Source: Amaurobius ferox
Taxonomy: Eukaryota; Arthropoda; Arachnida; Araneae; Amaurobiidae
Assembly (NCBI GenBank): GCA_951213105.1
Contig: OX578135.1
Location: forward strand, 163,773,250 to 163,837,249
DNA length: 64,000 bases
Direction: 5' to 3'
In this document: piece after piece, positions 11,291 through 22,849 of the stretch
How the letters are laid out: each line of letters starts with the position of its first letter
Position numbering within the stretch: position 1 is the stretch's first letter
Position numbers and translations under genes: made by a program
Notes under the pieces: generated by a model
Database searches by the model: none
Seen by the model: only the letters and a program-made list of their open reading frames with translations
What the model was told of the DNA's origin: nothing

Positions 11291-12096
11291 TTGGAAAAGA
11301 CTTTATAAAAAGGCAAGCTTTACAGGGAAAAAAGTGTTAATTCTAAGCATATCTACCACTAATTGTACATGCTTCATTAAAATAAAAATTATCAATGAAA
11401 ACACATTCAATGAAAAATACAAGTTTTCATCAAAAATATAAAATTTTAAATAACAATATGATCAGTGTGTATTACAATTTTTTGAAAAAAGTGGAAGAAT
11501 ATGTCTGCATCTGACAGGCATGATACATAGCATCATAACACATAAATAAAAACTAAAAAATCGAATATGAGTGTACACACAATGCATAACTAATTATGAA
11601 ATAAGTTGCCACTTCCATAAATGTCAGCCTAGCCTCTGAACGGCTGACAGCTTGCTACCTCAAAGATTCTTTCCAATTGATACTTCGGAGCTATAGAAAA
11701 TTGTCTTAAATTGATAAACCCTGAAATCAAATCCTAAATTACAGAAGCTCAAGGGAACCATATTTTGTGCAAAGTGCTTGTGCTGCTTTTTGTTATGTAT
11801 GTAAAGATAATTTTGGACACCAGTATATAATGATTTCATTTTATTTTATAAAATTGTTTTTCTCTGCATATATACTAAATAAAAATATTATCATTCTCAA
11901 TGGTGTAATAGGCACAAAGGTTAATACAATCGACATACTAGCCTCAGAGTTCACATCTATTTACATTTTTTTTTTCCTTTACTGTGATAGTGGGCTCATT
12001 ATCATAAGTTTAATGCCAGTCCTGCTCAAGTTTAAAGCATGCTGCACAAAATGGAAATTTCTATTTACTTTACAAAATAAGTGTGAACTTATTTCA
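11291..12096. other. 3' flank of the DHRS7-like gene, no gene seen
   Basis: AT-rich sequence downstream (minus-strand sense) of the DHRS7-like stop codon. A minus-strand AATAAA (plus-strand tttatt near 11840) is a possible poly(A) signal about 255 bases beyond the stop. The plus-strand open frame at 11767-12186 runs over the last DHRS7-like exon in antisense and shows no domain. Confidence 0.4.
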
Positions 12097-12160
12097 CTAC
12101 CATCTTCCTTCCCTCAATTTTTCAGCTCGTTCAGGTGTATAGAGTTTTCCCATTATAATT
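12097..12160 (-). CDS. DHRS7: DHRS7-like dehydrogenase, last exon
   Basis: The last exon follows a good acceptor (TTCTATTTTTAG, ending at 12161). Its first base completes the AG left by the exon at 13445-13611, giving Arg. It then encodes IIMGKLYTPERAEKLREGRW and stops at TAG (12099-12097). A short basic tail after the conserved dehydrogenase fold, with MGK close to the exon start, agrees with the DHRS7 family, where a MGKKRI-type motif is followed by a short charged end. It was too short to stand out as an ORF and was found by phase matching. It is the 3' end of the gene in this window. Confidence 0.8.
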
Positions 12161-13444
12161 CTAAAAATAGAAAAATCTTGTGTTAAAATACTTTGTACAT
12201 ACAAACTTTTTGTTAAAGGAACACAACATTAATTTAATAAATTATTTATTGTATTATTAGTTAACATAGATTCTATAAAATCCATTTTTTCAATTCTGTC
12301 CCCTACTACATACTACACATAGTTAGAGTTTGATTCTAAAATAAGTTATATTTCTTTTAACTTGGGGATGCCAAAAGTTTCAATAAAGTTATTTTAAATT
12401 AGCTTTCAAAAACTTTCAGATATTTGTACTCAATTGGTTAAGCAAACTTTATATTTTTCTGTAAATTGAAGACTTGTATATTAAAATGAATTTTATTTAT
12501 TATTTCATTTTCTGAATTGCCTTCAATTGTGTTAAAAGCCCAGACCACACGATCAACTGTAAGGCTTACAGTAGCTTAGTGTGTGGCCGGGCCTTCGATT
12601 GTGTGTAATCTGCATAAATAAAATTCTATTGTAATACTTAAAAGATTTTGTTGTAATATACAATATTACCTTACAAATAAGCAACAAAATCAATATCGTT
12701 TAAATTTTCAAAGTTTAAATATATTAAAGAATATACTGAACATTAGGGCATGAAAGAGTTTAAATATTCTAGGAAGGTCTGTTTAGTAAAATAGTTTAAG
12801 TGAAAAATCAGCTCATAAAAGGAATTAAAATATTGAAAATGTGATCAATTGATAATGATATGGGAGCATTGGAAAATATAATTAAGAAATAGAGTATCTG
12901 TTACATCAGGAGACCATTAAAAATGCTCTAAACTTGGCTTTTTTAATTGAACACAACAGTATCTTACAACATTTTTTGCAAAAAAAAAAAAAAAAAAAAA
13001 AAGTGTTTAGTATTTCATCATTTTATAACTGTTTACATTAAGTGTTATTTTATTTTTTATAAGAAATGTATATTATTTTATTTTTTATAAGCTTGTTTTT
13101 ACATTGAACTATATGTTTGTTTTTAACAATATTCTTTTTAATAGGTTGTAAAATCGAATTTTCTTATAGTTAGTTAAATCAAATTATATACTCTAATTGC
13201 CAAATATTAATCTCTTGGTCTGTTAATTTAAAAATCAATTTTCTATAGCAAGTATTTGCCAAAATATTTTAAAACGTGTACCTAAAAGTTGTAGTAAATT
13301 TCAAATCTAAAAGAACTGCAAATAAAGTTTTTTTTTTCTCTAGCATTTTACCTTTTTAATTTTTATGATCCAAATAATTGTTTGATCATTTAGTTTGAAA
13401 TAAAAATTTCAATATTAAATATTTGTGAATATTTGAGTACTCAC
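12161..13444. other. Intron of the DHRS7-like gene, with a small hairpin element
   Basis: AT-rich intron with no coding sequence. At 12535-12596 a GC-richer inverted repeat (aagcccagaccacac facing gtgtgtggccgggcctt) surrounds an inner palindrome ACTGTAAG-G-CTTACAGT. That looks like a remnant of a short inverted-repeat element. A 22-base poly(A) run lies near 12980. Confidence 0.5.
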
Positions 13445-13611
13445 CTTCTGAAGAATGTTGGTGTGTATTGTGCCAAGTAGTAAAATATTAAACATGGTTG
13501 CATACAAATCCAAGCTTCATCCAGTTTATGTGCAATTGCTACCGCCATCAACCTACCACAGCGATCTGTAGGCATTCTTTTGTCCGTAGATTTTGTTGGA
13601 CTGCCAAATTT
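13445..13611 (-). CDS. DHRS7: DHRS7-like dehydrogenase, penultimate exon
   Basis: The exon lies between an acceptor (TCTCTTTAG, AG at 13613-13612) and a donor AGAAG|GTGAGT (GT at 13444-13443). It begins in phase 0, as left by the exon at 17232-17351, and ends after two bases of a codon, matching the final exon. It encodes 55 residues: KFGSPTKSTDKRMPTDRCGR, LMAVAIAHKLDEAWICMQP and LIFYYLAQYTPTFFR. The block DRCGRLMAVAIA..LDE.W and the YLAQYTPT segment are characteristic of DHRS7 proteins, where this C-terminal part lies close to the membrane. No stops or frame breaks. Confidence 0.9.
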
Positions 13612-13802
13612 CTAAAGAGAGAATTTTTATCTTATTTCATCTTTAATGCTCAAGTTTATAACATTATATTTTTCCAAAAAAATGTGTTTAGCTTGATTAT
13701 TTTACTAGATACCTATCTTATGATAGGGTGCATAACATTATGTAAGAGATTCCCTCCCATCCACTTGCCTGCAGCTTTTGTGCTTCTAATGTCCCTGGGT
13801 AA

Positions 13803-14248
13803 TAGAGATCTGCATGAACCAAAATTTCAGATTTTTACACAGATCGACTTAGCAATACCAGTGCATAAACCTGGTTCGAACCCAAAGAAATTTATAAATG
13901 TTGAACATGAGTCCAAGCCAAAGACCATTAAATTTCAGCCCGCTCCAGCCTGAAATAATTTGTATTCAGATGTGTTAAAAACATAAATGTGTGAAATTTT
14001 ACTATTAAGAATTGAGATAAAAGTTTGTTTTTAAACATTTATCCTTGTATAGCTGAAATAAACACAATAATTTCATATACTCAATTAAAATTTATCTAAA
14101 ATTTTTTCAAAATTAAATATGTTCAACTGGCTTTACCGACTCTACCCTGAACCCGACCCAACCTGAAACAGTGTTTAAAAACTCAGGCTAGAAAACGTGG
14201 GGCTGGGCTTAAGCCTACGCGCTCAGCCCAAGCATGTGCAGACCTCTA
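13803..14248. mobile_element. hAT-like MITE (446 bp)
   Basis: Imperfect inverted ends, TAGAGATCTGCATGAACC on the left and TAGAGGTCTGCACATGC on the right (read inward), enclose about 446 bp. An inner part at 14110-14240 is homologous, in inverted orientation, to 31520-31670, showing a dispersed family. No clear 8-bp target duplication is visible, so the superfamily assignment is tentative. The open frame 13498-13953 runs across the left boundary and has no recognisable product. Confidence 0.45.
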
Positions 14249-14935
14249 CGAGACAAATGTGGATCATACACCTCTTCTGATCAATATTATTAATTATAAA
14301 TGATCCCCTAATAAAACATAATTTCTATAAGATCCTCTAACAATATGCAATTATTTTATGACTCTGTGACAAAATGTATTGCCCCATGAACACTAAAACT
14401 CATATGTTAGATATTAAATTTATAATTTTCACAAAGCAACAGGGATTATCAGAGAAAGGCATCATTTCTTATATAGTATTGCAAGCGGAACTGAGTTTCA
14501 GCTGGCACTTTAGTTAGTGAAAGGTACTTAAAAACACTTTCAATTGATTTCAAAAGGTTAGTTTTAGGCAAAGTTCACTATAAGCAAATTGAGATTTTTT
14601 TTTTAATTTGACTAGTTTTTTAGTTATTTTATATTAAAACATGATTTTCAACAATTTTCACACAAATTGGGTCTTTAGTTATCAAAAATATTATCACAGT
14701 TTCCATTTTGGTATCATTAAAAAAATAAAGAATATCCTTTTTAATGATTTTTGAACCAAATCTGTTGGACAATTCTTTTCATATTTATTTATCTATTTTT
14801 AAATACATCAAAATATGCACGTTATATTTTTATTTCCTTATTTAGCTGCATTTGAAAAAGGAAGATTAGGATAGTTCTATATTTTGGGGGAAATATGGGA
14901 GTATATCTTCCCATTCTAACAAAAACAATTTTCTT
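14249..14935. other. Intronic AT-rich DNA
   Basis: No gene, RNA or clear repeat is recognised in this part of the DHRS7-like intron. Confidence 0.4.
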
Positions 14936-15214
14936 CGACCCAGACCGTCCGACCTACCAGAAAGGTATAAGGTATCCATTTGGACGGCTGAGAAGTGCCA
15001 CCCAATTTAGACTGGCACCCAATGGAGGAGGCATCCACAGGGACCGTACCGTCCTTCCCCTACCACCAACCTCTCAGAAGGACTTGAAGACCCACATGTT
15101 TAATGTGATCGTACTCCGCGTGAACACTGTGACAGTTTCGGAAGCAGCAGGAATCGAACACGGGTCTACAGAGTGCAATTCCTGCGTGCTAACCACTGGG
15201 CTGTCGTGCCCCAA
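14936..15214 (-). mobile_element. tRNA-derived SINE, copy A
   Basis: On the minus strand the element starts with a tRNA-like head (plus-strand gctaaccactgggct is the A box, ggaatcgaacacggg the B box at about 15150-15163). It continues with the body shared with 18415-18700: a CATGTTTA.CGCGGAGTAC-like block, then TGGATGCCTCC and TAGGTCGGACGGTCT. Internal pol III promoter boxes are the signature of tRNA-derived SINEs. The frame 14895-15254 is a by-product of this repeat. Confidence 0.8.
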
Positions 15215-17231
15215 AAACAATTTTAAATTATTCTATTTCCTGATTTTCTGTTAATTTTCAACTGCAAGCATAAAAATTGAGATTTTTGATTCGCTTCTCT
15301 CTTCGGTTGGCGGTTGTGAAGCAAAAGTCTTCTTTCTCTAGGAAGATTATTATGGGGAGCAATTGACGTTTCTGTTCATGTGTGTCAAATGGTTGCACAT
15401 ATCTATGCATTCCTAGAAATTAAAGGATTTGGACTGAAATGAAAAATATGAATAATTTTGGTTCAAAATAAGCGATTTGGATATTGAGTGGTGTTATTTG
15501 TATCTGTATTATTTACTTAGTGAATGCTTATTTAGGATTGAGATGATGCTGGGTAATTCATTCTAGTAAGTTATAAGACAATTGCTATACTATTCTAAAT
15601 ACTGGTGGTGAAATAGCTAGTTGTATTTTACCAGCAATGCCTCCTTTGAAGATATTTGATGTACTTTTGAATCTTCAATATTAAAACAGATCACAACAGT
15701 CTTGTTGGTACAATTAACACCTGAAATGCCACTGGTACATAAATATGTCTCACATAGTGTTAGCATAAGATGTTGCCAGTGTATATGCCTGTAAGGAATA
15801 CTATATATGCCTGTAAGGAATGCATTTCTTGTTATTTTTTTTTGGCATTTATATACATAGATATATATAATATATATTTTAAAAGATTCATAAAAACTAA
15901 AGCATATTAGATTAGCAGTATCAATTATACTTAGCCAGTATGGAAAGTTAGAAAAATATATATAGTACAGTCTAGAGAATACAAAATAAGACCTTAGAGA
16001 TATTTTGTAACACATATAAAACCATAGTTAAACATAAAATAAGCTAAAATAAAAACACAATTGAAACATGTTCCTATCATCTACTAATATGGAAAAGGAA
16101 AGTTACGCAAGTAGGCACTATGACTTTCTAGAAAGTAAAAAATAGATACAACTATCATGGGGATACAACTATCATCCCCTTTGGCCTTTTTATATTTCCC
16201 TGTTTGCTTTTTTTCACATTTTGTTCTTTTTGACATTTTTATATATACAAGGCATTATAGAGCAGCACTGCGCCTATTTGACTTGATACTATACTTTAAA
16301 TAAATATTGAGATTTATATACTTTTGTATTGACTCTTATATATATATATATATATATAGGCATAAAGGTATGTCTATAGCTCAATTGTAGGTGGGAGTTG
16401 AAGAAAATTAAAATACAGAGGATGCCTTAATGACCACTAAATTGCAACCTGCTATGGATATTACCGATACTTGAGTTGTTAAAATAGAAAAATTAATTGA
16501 ATATTTTAACCGTTCCTTGGTTTACTCTTGTTATTCATTCTTATATAGTAAATATCAAGATTAGGTTTCAGTATTCAATAATAGCCAAGAAAACTGACCA
16601 CACGGCTTTCCTGTCTATTATTGCTCTCAAAAACACATAACGGTGTTTCACCACAAAACTGTGTATACTTGAGTAAGCCATATGTTAAAGATAATAGTTA
16701 TAGGAAAATTTGTAGAAGAATAAAATAGTAAATAGTTTTTTCTCTCTCTCTAAACCTTAGATGCAGCTTTTGGGAATATAAAATTTGATTTTACATTGAT
16801 TTTAGAACTTTTGTATTAAAAATCAATTAAGTTTGTTAATAATTTTCTGTTAAAATCCAAATGGTATACAACGTAGCAATATTGTACATTGTTACTTGAA
16901 ATCTCTATGATATGTAGTATATTAATTTTCTTGTTACAATTGTCTGGCATTTAAGTTAACAATGGCATTTAAGCTACGCTGTAGTACATACGCTATGTAA
17001 TATATATGCATTTGTATATACACTATGTAGTATATATGCATTTGTATATACGTACTATGTAGTATATACGCATTTAAGTTACTCTGTAGTATATGTCTTA
17101 TAAAAGTTTTGGTACCATAATAGACAGGCAAAATATAAATGAATAAAACTAATTGAGATAAAGTTTTGTTTTTGTTTTATAGGAGATGAACTTGCAGTTT
17201 TATAATCAGTATGACTGAATCTAAAACTCAC
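15215..17231. other. Intron of the DHRS7-like gene without recognised genes
   Basis: AT-rich DNA with simple repeats: a (TA)n run at 16330-16360, and tandem short copies of 'acgctatgtagtatatatgcatttgtata' type near 16980-17095 (period about 40 bases). I see no gene. Confidence 0.45.
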
Positions 17232-17351
17232 TTGGCCTGGTGCTCCTGTGAAAGCATTTTCTAGAAATCTTGAAAATACAGGCCCTGGACATAATATTGT
17301 GACATCAATATTTTTTCTTGACATTTCTGTTCTTATTGTTTCAAAGTATCC
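17232..17351 (-). CDS. DHRS7: DHRS7-like dehydrogenase exon (substrate-loop region)
   Basis: The exon is exactly 120 bases, phase 0 to phase 0, between an acceptor TTTACAG (AG at 17353-17352) and donor CCAA|GTGAGT (GT at 17231-17230). It encodes GYFETIRTEMSRKNIDVTIL, CPGPVFSRFLENAFTGAPGQ. In short-chain dehydrogenases the piece after the active site reads 'xGFF.xLRTEL....I.V..ICPGPV.T', and the CPGPV motif here contributes to cofactor and substrate binding. It joins directly to the active-site exon at 22803-22849 and the exon at 13445-13611. Confidence 0.93.
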
Positions 17352-18414
17352 CTGTAAATACATTTATAATCAAAAAATAATATGAATTGCACAAAAAATA
17401 TCTTAATTATAGTGCAGGTGAGTGTATCATTTAGCCATATTAAAAGTGCATTTTTATTCCAAATTTTAGTTATCTATTCTGTTTCTTTCCTTTTAAGTTT
17501 TTTATTTTGTTTAACAAAACTTTTGCATTTCAAAAATAAAAGGAAGCATTGATTTTTTGTCAAAAAGATTTTTCAGCCAAATTGAAAATCTATTTTTTTA
17601 GGGGTGCTTATTACACAAAAAAGTATGCTTTAGATCATTCTGTCATTCTCTTTTCACTTCCTGCAAATTTATGTAACCAGTTTTTCTACGAAACATTTCA
17701 ACCAATAGAAACTAAGTTTAGTTATCACAAAGACAATTCATTTCATGAATGTGAAAACTATCTCAATTTTCCTTTTAATATTTTCCATATCATGTGCAGT
17801 ACACACATATGCAATATCTATTGAAATATCTCCAAAACTACTGAGCCAAGTCAAAGTTGGCTTAAATGTAGAATAGTGCACACATATGAAAACCATGTGA
17901 ATATTTTTTAAACTTGTGTGTGCAGTATGCTTATGCATATTTCACCAATTTTAAATGTTTATATAGTTTGTAGTTAAATTAAACTATATGGTACTAAAAT
18001 ACTAAGATAACTTGATATAAGCAAAAGAAATGAAGTTAGATTTAATAACTTGAATGTATTAAGCTCAAACTGTGCATTAACATTTCAAATTATAGTCCAT
18101 AAGATATCAAAATGCAATAGATATCATGCGACCAACAATATTTTACCAACTTGTTTGTCATACTCAAAGAGCACACTTATAGGGGGTGCTTCCAAATTTA
18201 AAATCACAATATTGCAGATAACAGCATCCAGTTGGATGGGAGTTTAATCCTAACTTTGGGAATGTCCTCTGTAGACTGTTCTGTGAGTATGAACTTAACC
18301 ACTGCAGCCTTGTACTGCCTGAGCTATTTTTTTAAGAATGATGCGGACTGCTTTGTAGGACTGAAGTAGTCAATCTTTATAGAGATTCATAAAATTGTGA
18401 CACATAGCAAGTTT
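17352..18414. other. Intronic DNA with a dispersed repeat
   Basis: No gene is recognised. From about 18270 the sequence resembles 6510-6740 (shared 'agtatgaact', 'tgcagccttgt', 'cacatagcaagtttt' type blocks), so part of this stretch is an old interspersed repeat into which the SINE at 18415 is inserted. Confidence 0.4.
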
Positions 18415-18700
18415 TGGGTGCCATAGCCCAGTGGTTAGCTCATGGGAGTTGCACTCGGTAAGCCCGGGTTCGATTCCCTCAGCTGTCAAAACTGCCGCCA
18501 TGTTTACGCGGAGTACAATCACGTTAAACATGTGGATCCGTAAGTTCTTCCGAGAGGTTGGTAGTAGGGGAAGGAGGATACGGCCACTGTGGATGCCTCC
18601 CCCACTGCGTTCAGGTCTAAATTGGGTGTCTCTTCCCTGCCGTCCAAACATTTACCTTATACCTTTCTGGTAGGTCGGACGGTCTCAACAACAACAACAT
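18415..18700 (+). mobile_element. tRNA-derived SINE, copy B (most complete)
   Basis: A tRNA-like head carries an A box (tagcccagtggttagc, 18424-18439) and a perfect B box (gggttcgattccc, 18466-18478). It is followed by a SINE body and a (CAA)n tail ending near 18700 (ctcaacaacaacaacatt). The same body occurs on the minus strand at 14936-15214 and, without the head, at 30640-30915. Open frames on both strands here are incidental. Confidence 0.85.
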
Positions 18701-18899
18701 TGCAAGTTTCCTTGATGCTATTCCATGCTGAGTGCATAAAAAGCATGAAACTGGACCATGAATTCTGTTATTTGTAAAAGAAACATGATCCCCACTTGCT
18801 TTTGTTTATGTTCACCCCCTTTCAGAATCCAAATGTACTAAGATAATAATTTTTTCAATACAAGAAAATTTTTTGCTGGAAAAATGATTAGTTTTGTCT

Positions 18900-19252
18900 T
18901 AATAAAGCAAATAATTAATTATAAAGCATTAATTATAAAGCAATTATAAAGCAAATAATTTATTATTATTATCGCTTGATACTGTGTACCAGCCTCTCTC
19001 CACACAAAAACCGAATATTCGATTGTATTTAAAAATAAGGCCTCCAGTATTATCGGATTGTAATTTTTGTACCAAATTTCATTCGAATCGCTCCATTCGT
19101 TCGTTAAATATCGTCTCCCCAGACTCACTGACACACACATAGACGTCACCTCAAAAATGTTCTATTCGTGATCAGGGATGCTTGAAGCGTGCTCTGCCGT
19201 CAAAAACTCGAATTCAAATTTTCGATCCCGTCACAATACATTATACTATGTA
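18900..19252. repeat. Dispersed repeat hosting a DNA transposon
   Basis: The stretch about 19080-19250 (gctccattcgtt, then tcactgacacacaca, gatgcttgaa, tcgatcccgtcacaata) has a homologue at 46410-46620, and a weaker one near 30190-30350. In the second copy the sequence runs on into 'catgtaaggaaagtaa'. Here that tail appears only after the DNA transposon, at 21100-21115, showing that the transposon jumped into this repeat. Confidence 0.6.
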
Positions 19253-21099
19253 CAGGGTGATTATAATTAAAGTTCCCGGTTTGAAAATGGTCTCAAATAA
19301 AAAGCACTGGTCAGAATGATTTGAAATTTTGCGTGAACACTCGTGGAGCAATGTAATTTTGTTTGGTGAAGAAAAAAACAGTTCAAAAAGTCGTCGTTAG
19401 GAGAATAATTGGCGCTTTACTACACTAGAATGCAATACAAAAGTAATAAACGTTGATTTACTCATTGACTAATGACGTAATAAATGCTCAATATGCTGTC
19501 CTTCGAATACTGAATTAAAAGTCGATCTTTCATCATCATATGCATGCAAGTAATGAAAAAAAAAATTTCAGCCATTGAAACAATGTTAAATTCTAAGCAA
19601 ACGTAAGCCGTATCTTTTTTCACAAAAAGTGGATTTAACTTGTTTTGCATAATTGCTCTTCAAATGCTTCTGCAAATTTGCATAAGACAGTGACGTTGCA
19701 ATAAACGTTTGGAATAAAAAAGGAAGAGCGGAACTTGTTTCTCATAATAAAAAATCTCCATTGTTCTGTCGCAATGACTCTATCATTAAAAGATCGTGCT
19801 CTTCTTGTCAAATTGTTTTATGAGAATGACAGCTCTTGTTTAATAGTTCTTAGAAAGTTCAGAACGTTGAAAAAGTTAAAATCTGCTCCTCTGTGTGGCA
19901 AAAGCTTGCGCAATATGATTTTAAAATTTTAAGAGTCTGGCTCTTTAGACATCAAACCTGGCAGGGGACGGAAAGCAGTCGATGGAGAAATAGTGGAAGA
20001 TGTAGCTACAGCGTTAGAAGAAGAGCGTAACGCTAATGCATCTACGAGTGCATGTGGAATTGCCCGATCATTAGACGTACCCTCCAGTGCAGTGCAAAAA
20101 ATTTTGAAACACATTTTGAAATGTTATCCTTACAAACTGACTCTTGTTCAACAGTTGTTACTTGCGGACAACGTTGCACGTGAAATGTTCGCACTTCAAT
20201 TTCTGGCTCGGATACAAGTGGACGATGAATGGCCCTGGATCGTCTTGTGGACTGATGAAGTACACTTCCATCTCCACGGAACTGTTAATACGCAAAATTG
20301 CAGAATCTGGACAACCCAAAATCCACAGGAACTACGCCAGGTGCCTCTTCATTCCCCAAAGTCACTATGTGGTGCGGATTTACAGCAGCGTTTATTATTG
20401 GGCCTTTCTTTTTTGAGGAAGTTGGTCCTCATGGCCCCGTCACCTGTTCTGTTAATGGCCATCGATATGAACGTCTTTTGAAAAGTCACGTTATACCCAC
20501 ACTACAAGAGTGTCAGTGTATCGATAACACTATTTTCATGCAGGATGGGGCCCCACCACATATCGCAAAACCAGTGAAGTGGCTATTTCGCAGTCATTTT
20601 GGAGATGACAGAATCATCAGCCGCCATTTTCCTGTAAGATGGCCAGCATGTTCCCCTGATCTCGATCCATGTGATTTTTGGCTTTGGGGGCATCTGAAGA
20701 ATGTGGTGTTTAATGGACACATTACCAATTTAGAGGAACTTAAAGCTAGCATCACGCATCACATCCACAACATCTCTACAGAAACATACAAATCTGTTGT
20801 TGAACACGCTATTTTGCGCTTTCAGCTTGTTTCAGAATGCGAAGGCCAGCATATTGAACATTTATTACGTCATTAGCCAATGAGTAAGTCAACGTTTATT
20901 ACTTTCGTATTGCATTCTAGTGTAGTAAAGCGCCAATTATTCTCCTATAACGGCGACTTTTTGAACTACTGTTATTTTTCTTCACTAAACAAAATTCCAT
21001 TGCTCCACGAGTGTTCAAGCAAAATTTCAAATCATTCTGACCAGTGCTTTTTATTTGAGACCATTTTCAAAACCGGGAACTTTAATTATAATCACCCTG
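19253..21099 (+). mobile_element. Tc1/mariner-type transposon with ~250-bp inverted ends
   Basis: The element starts CAGGGTGATTATAATTAAAG and ends with the reverse complement, flanked by TA duplications (19251-19252 and 21100-21101). The inverted ends extend to about 19505 and 20845, roughly 250 bp with scattered differences, much longer than the ~28 bp of classical mariners. A transposase pseudogene fills the middle. Its last ~10 codons and its stop lie inside the right inverted end. Confidence 0.88.
19774..20876 (+). pseudogene. DD(41)D-group Tc1/mariner transposase, broken
   Basis: From ATG at 19774 the frame encodes an N-terminal helix-turn-helix region (LSLKDRALLVKLFYEND) and a TAA at 19930-19932. 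It reopens in the same frame (SGSLDIKPGRGRKAVDGEIV) and carries catalytic Asp 1 in WTDEVHFHL (about 20248-20274). A one-base loss near 20355 shifts the frame. The rest holds FQ/MQDGAPPH (Asp 2, about 20540) and SPDLDPCDFWLWG (Asp 3), then a typical tail to TAG at 20876. I count 42 residues between Asp 2 and Asp 3, against 34 in classical mariner. That puts it near the 'DD41D' relatives annotated as Tc3-like transposases in arthropods. One stop plus one frameshift make it inactive. Confidence 0.88.
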
Positions 21100-21101
21100 T
21101 A

Positions 21102-22802
21102 TATAAGGAAAGTAAAAACAATTTATATTTATAAAGGAAAAATTCCAAATACAATTTATGTTATATATTATGAGGAATTTCCAAATACAGTTTATATTTA
21201 TAAATATATATTATAAAAAAACCCGCATATCTGTATCTTTAAAATTGAGCCAGGTATATTTAATTGAAAATTGAACATTGTGAATGGGGACCCTATATCA
21301 AATTAGAAATGTAAATTTGTGACATATCACAAAAAAAAATAAAACTAGATGATAATACATAGGATACCCAACCGCGTAGTGAGTATCACTGCTTTATATG
21401 ATCTCTGTCTGTGTAATGCTTTATTTAGATGCATTTGTGATAAACATTTTTGACACATATTAAAGTATTTTTGATATAAACAATTTCCATCGTCCATTTG
21501 TTTATGATCCCTATTTTCACTGATAAAACAGCCTTTCATATGGTACGGAAATGTGGCATAGGTCACATTTTTTCCTTTTTCAGAATTCAGTTGATTTTAA
21601 AGGTACAGATATGAGAGTTTTTTTTAATGATCTTGTTGCATTAAAAATTAAAATTTTCTGATTGACCCAATTTGTCTAAGGGGGTCGTATAAAAATTTAA
21701 AAAGTGTAACTTTTTGAAAATGAATGGGAGGACTATTTCATTAACGTAGTCTTATTTTCTACCTTACTTTCAACATTTTTGAAATTTACATTGCCCACTT
21801 ATCTCCAACAGGTAAAGAATTAAAGCGTGTTTCAATCTTTTTGGGACACCCTGTGTAGTAACAAAGCAGTTGCCTATATTAAATGTCATTCTCCTATCAT
21901 GCTGTCATTTACTTATTTTGAAAATAAAAATTGCATTTTCTATTTAATTTCCCCAATTAAACCACCACTCATGTTAAAATATAATGAAGAAAATAGGTTG
22001 AAAAATAGGGAAAAAAATATTGTAACACGAAAGATGAAAACGCCCGCCGGTTAGAGAAAATTACCCATATATAAAGAAGAGAAGCTAAGATAAGATGCAT
22101 ATTGGGCTGCTTTTAACTATCTCACAACAACAGGATTATGTAAAGCAAAGGAGATTTATACGTCATCACTTCTATTATTCCTTAAAATTATGTTAATGTC
22201 CAAATACAATTCTTGTATGGGTGCCTCACTTTTTTATCTTTAGTCGCATATGACTAAGAATGTTGTGATAGCTAAAAATTATATTTTACTTTTTAGTGCA
22301 TATTACTAAAACCGTGTAACTTAAAATTTTTTTATAATAGTTTATTATTGTAGTATTCAATACCGAAAACATTGTGCTGTGGATAGTGCACATTGTTATT
22401 TCACTGTGAAAGAAGTAAAATGATTGCATTATGCAAGAAGAGTCATGTGCTGCCCACATCACTTTTGTTTTCTTTTGTGGGGGAGAGAGAAAGAAAATAA
22501 ATGCAAAAATGAATTGAAATTACTATTCTTTGTTCCATCTGAAGGTAGAAAAATTCACATAATATTTACATATTTTGTTATGCGAATATAATATATCATT
22601 CTATATGTAGCCCCTTCACTTTTTTTTTATATACAGTTTATTTTCACCGAGAACCTGGTTGTGTTTCTTTACACACACTTTAGCAAATGTTGAATTTATT
22701 TGACCATGAGTTCTGTGAGGATTTAGAACTTAATCAAACAGTCACTATTAACTAATAGTATAGAAATTTAACTTGCAGCCATTTACAGGAAGGCATACTT
22801 AC
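21102..22802. other. Intron of the DHRS7-like gene, no gene seen
   Basis: AT-rich sequence. 'ggaaagtaaaaaca' at 21107 is the displaced tail of the repeat hosting the transposon. A 'gggacaccctgtgtag' motif at 21841 is typical of a transposon end, but I could not pair it with a partner. Confidence 0.4.
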
Positions 22803-22849
22803 GTGGAGAGCATGTTTAGATCCTGTATATGAAGCTGATGATGGTGCTC
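22803..22849 (-). CDS. DHRS7: DHRS7-like dehydrogenase active-site exon (47 nt)
   Basis: This micro-exon lies between acceptor TTTTAG (AG at 22851-22850) and donor CAC|GTAAGT (GT at 22802-22801). Two bases complete the Gly codon begun in the exon at 31904-32096. It then encodes APSSASYTGSKHALH. It holds the short-chain dehydrogenase catalytic pair YxxxK (Tyr and Lys in YTGSK), the proton donor/relay residues for carbonyl or hydroxyl chemistry with NAD(P)H. The exon is far too short to show as an ORF. I found it by looking for the missing active site between its neighbours, and its phases (1 in, 0 out) fit exactly. Confidence 0.93.

Noticed and set aside
11767..12186. 139-codon plus-strand frame
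   Set aside because: It is antisense to the last DHRS7-like exon, of hydrophobic AT-driven composition and without any motif.
13498..13953. 151-codon plus-strand frame
   Set aside because: Its first part is antisense to the DHRS7-like exon at 13445-13611 and its end runs into a MITE.
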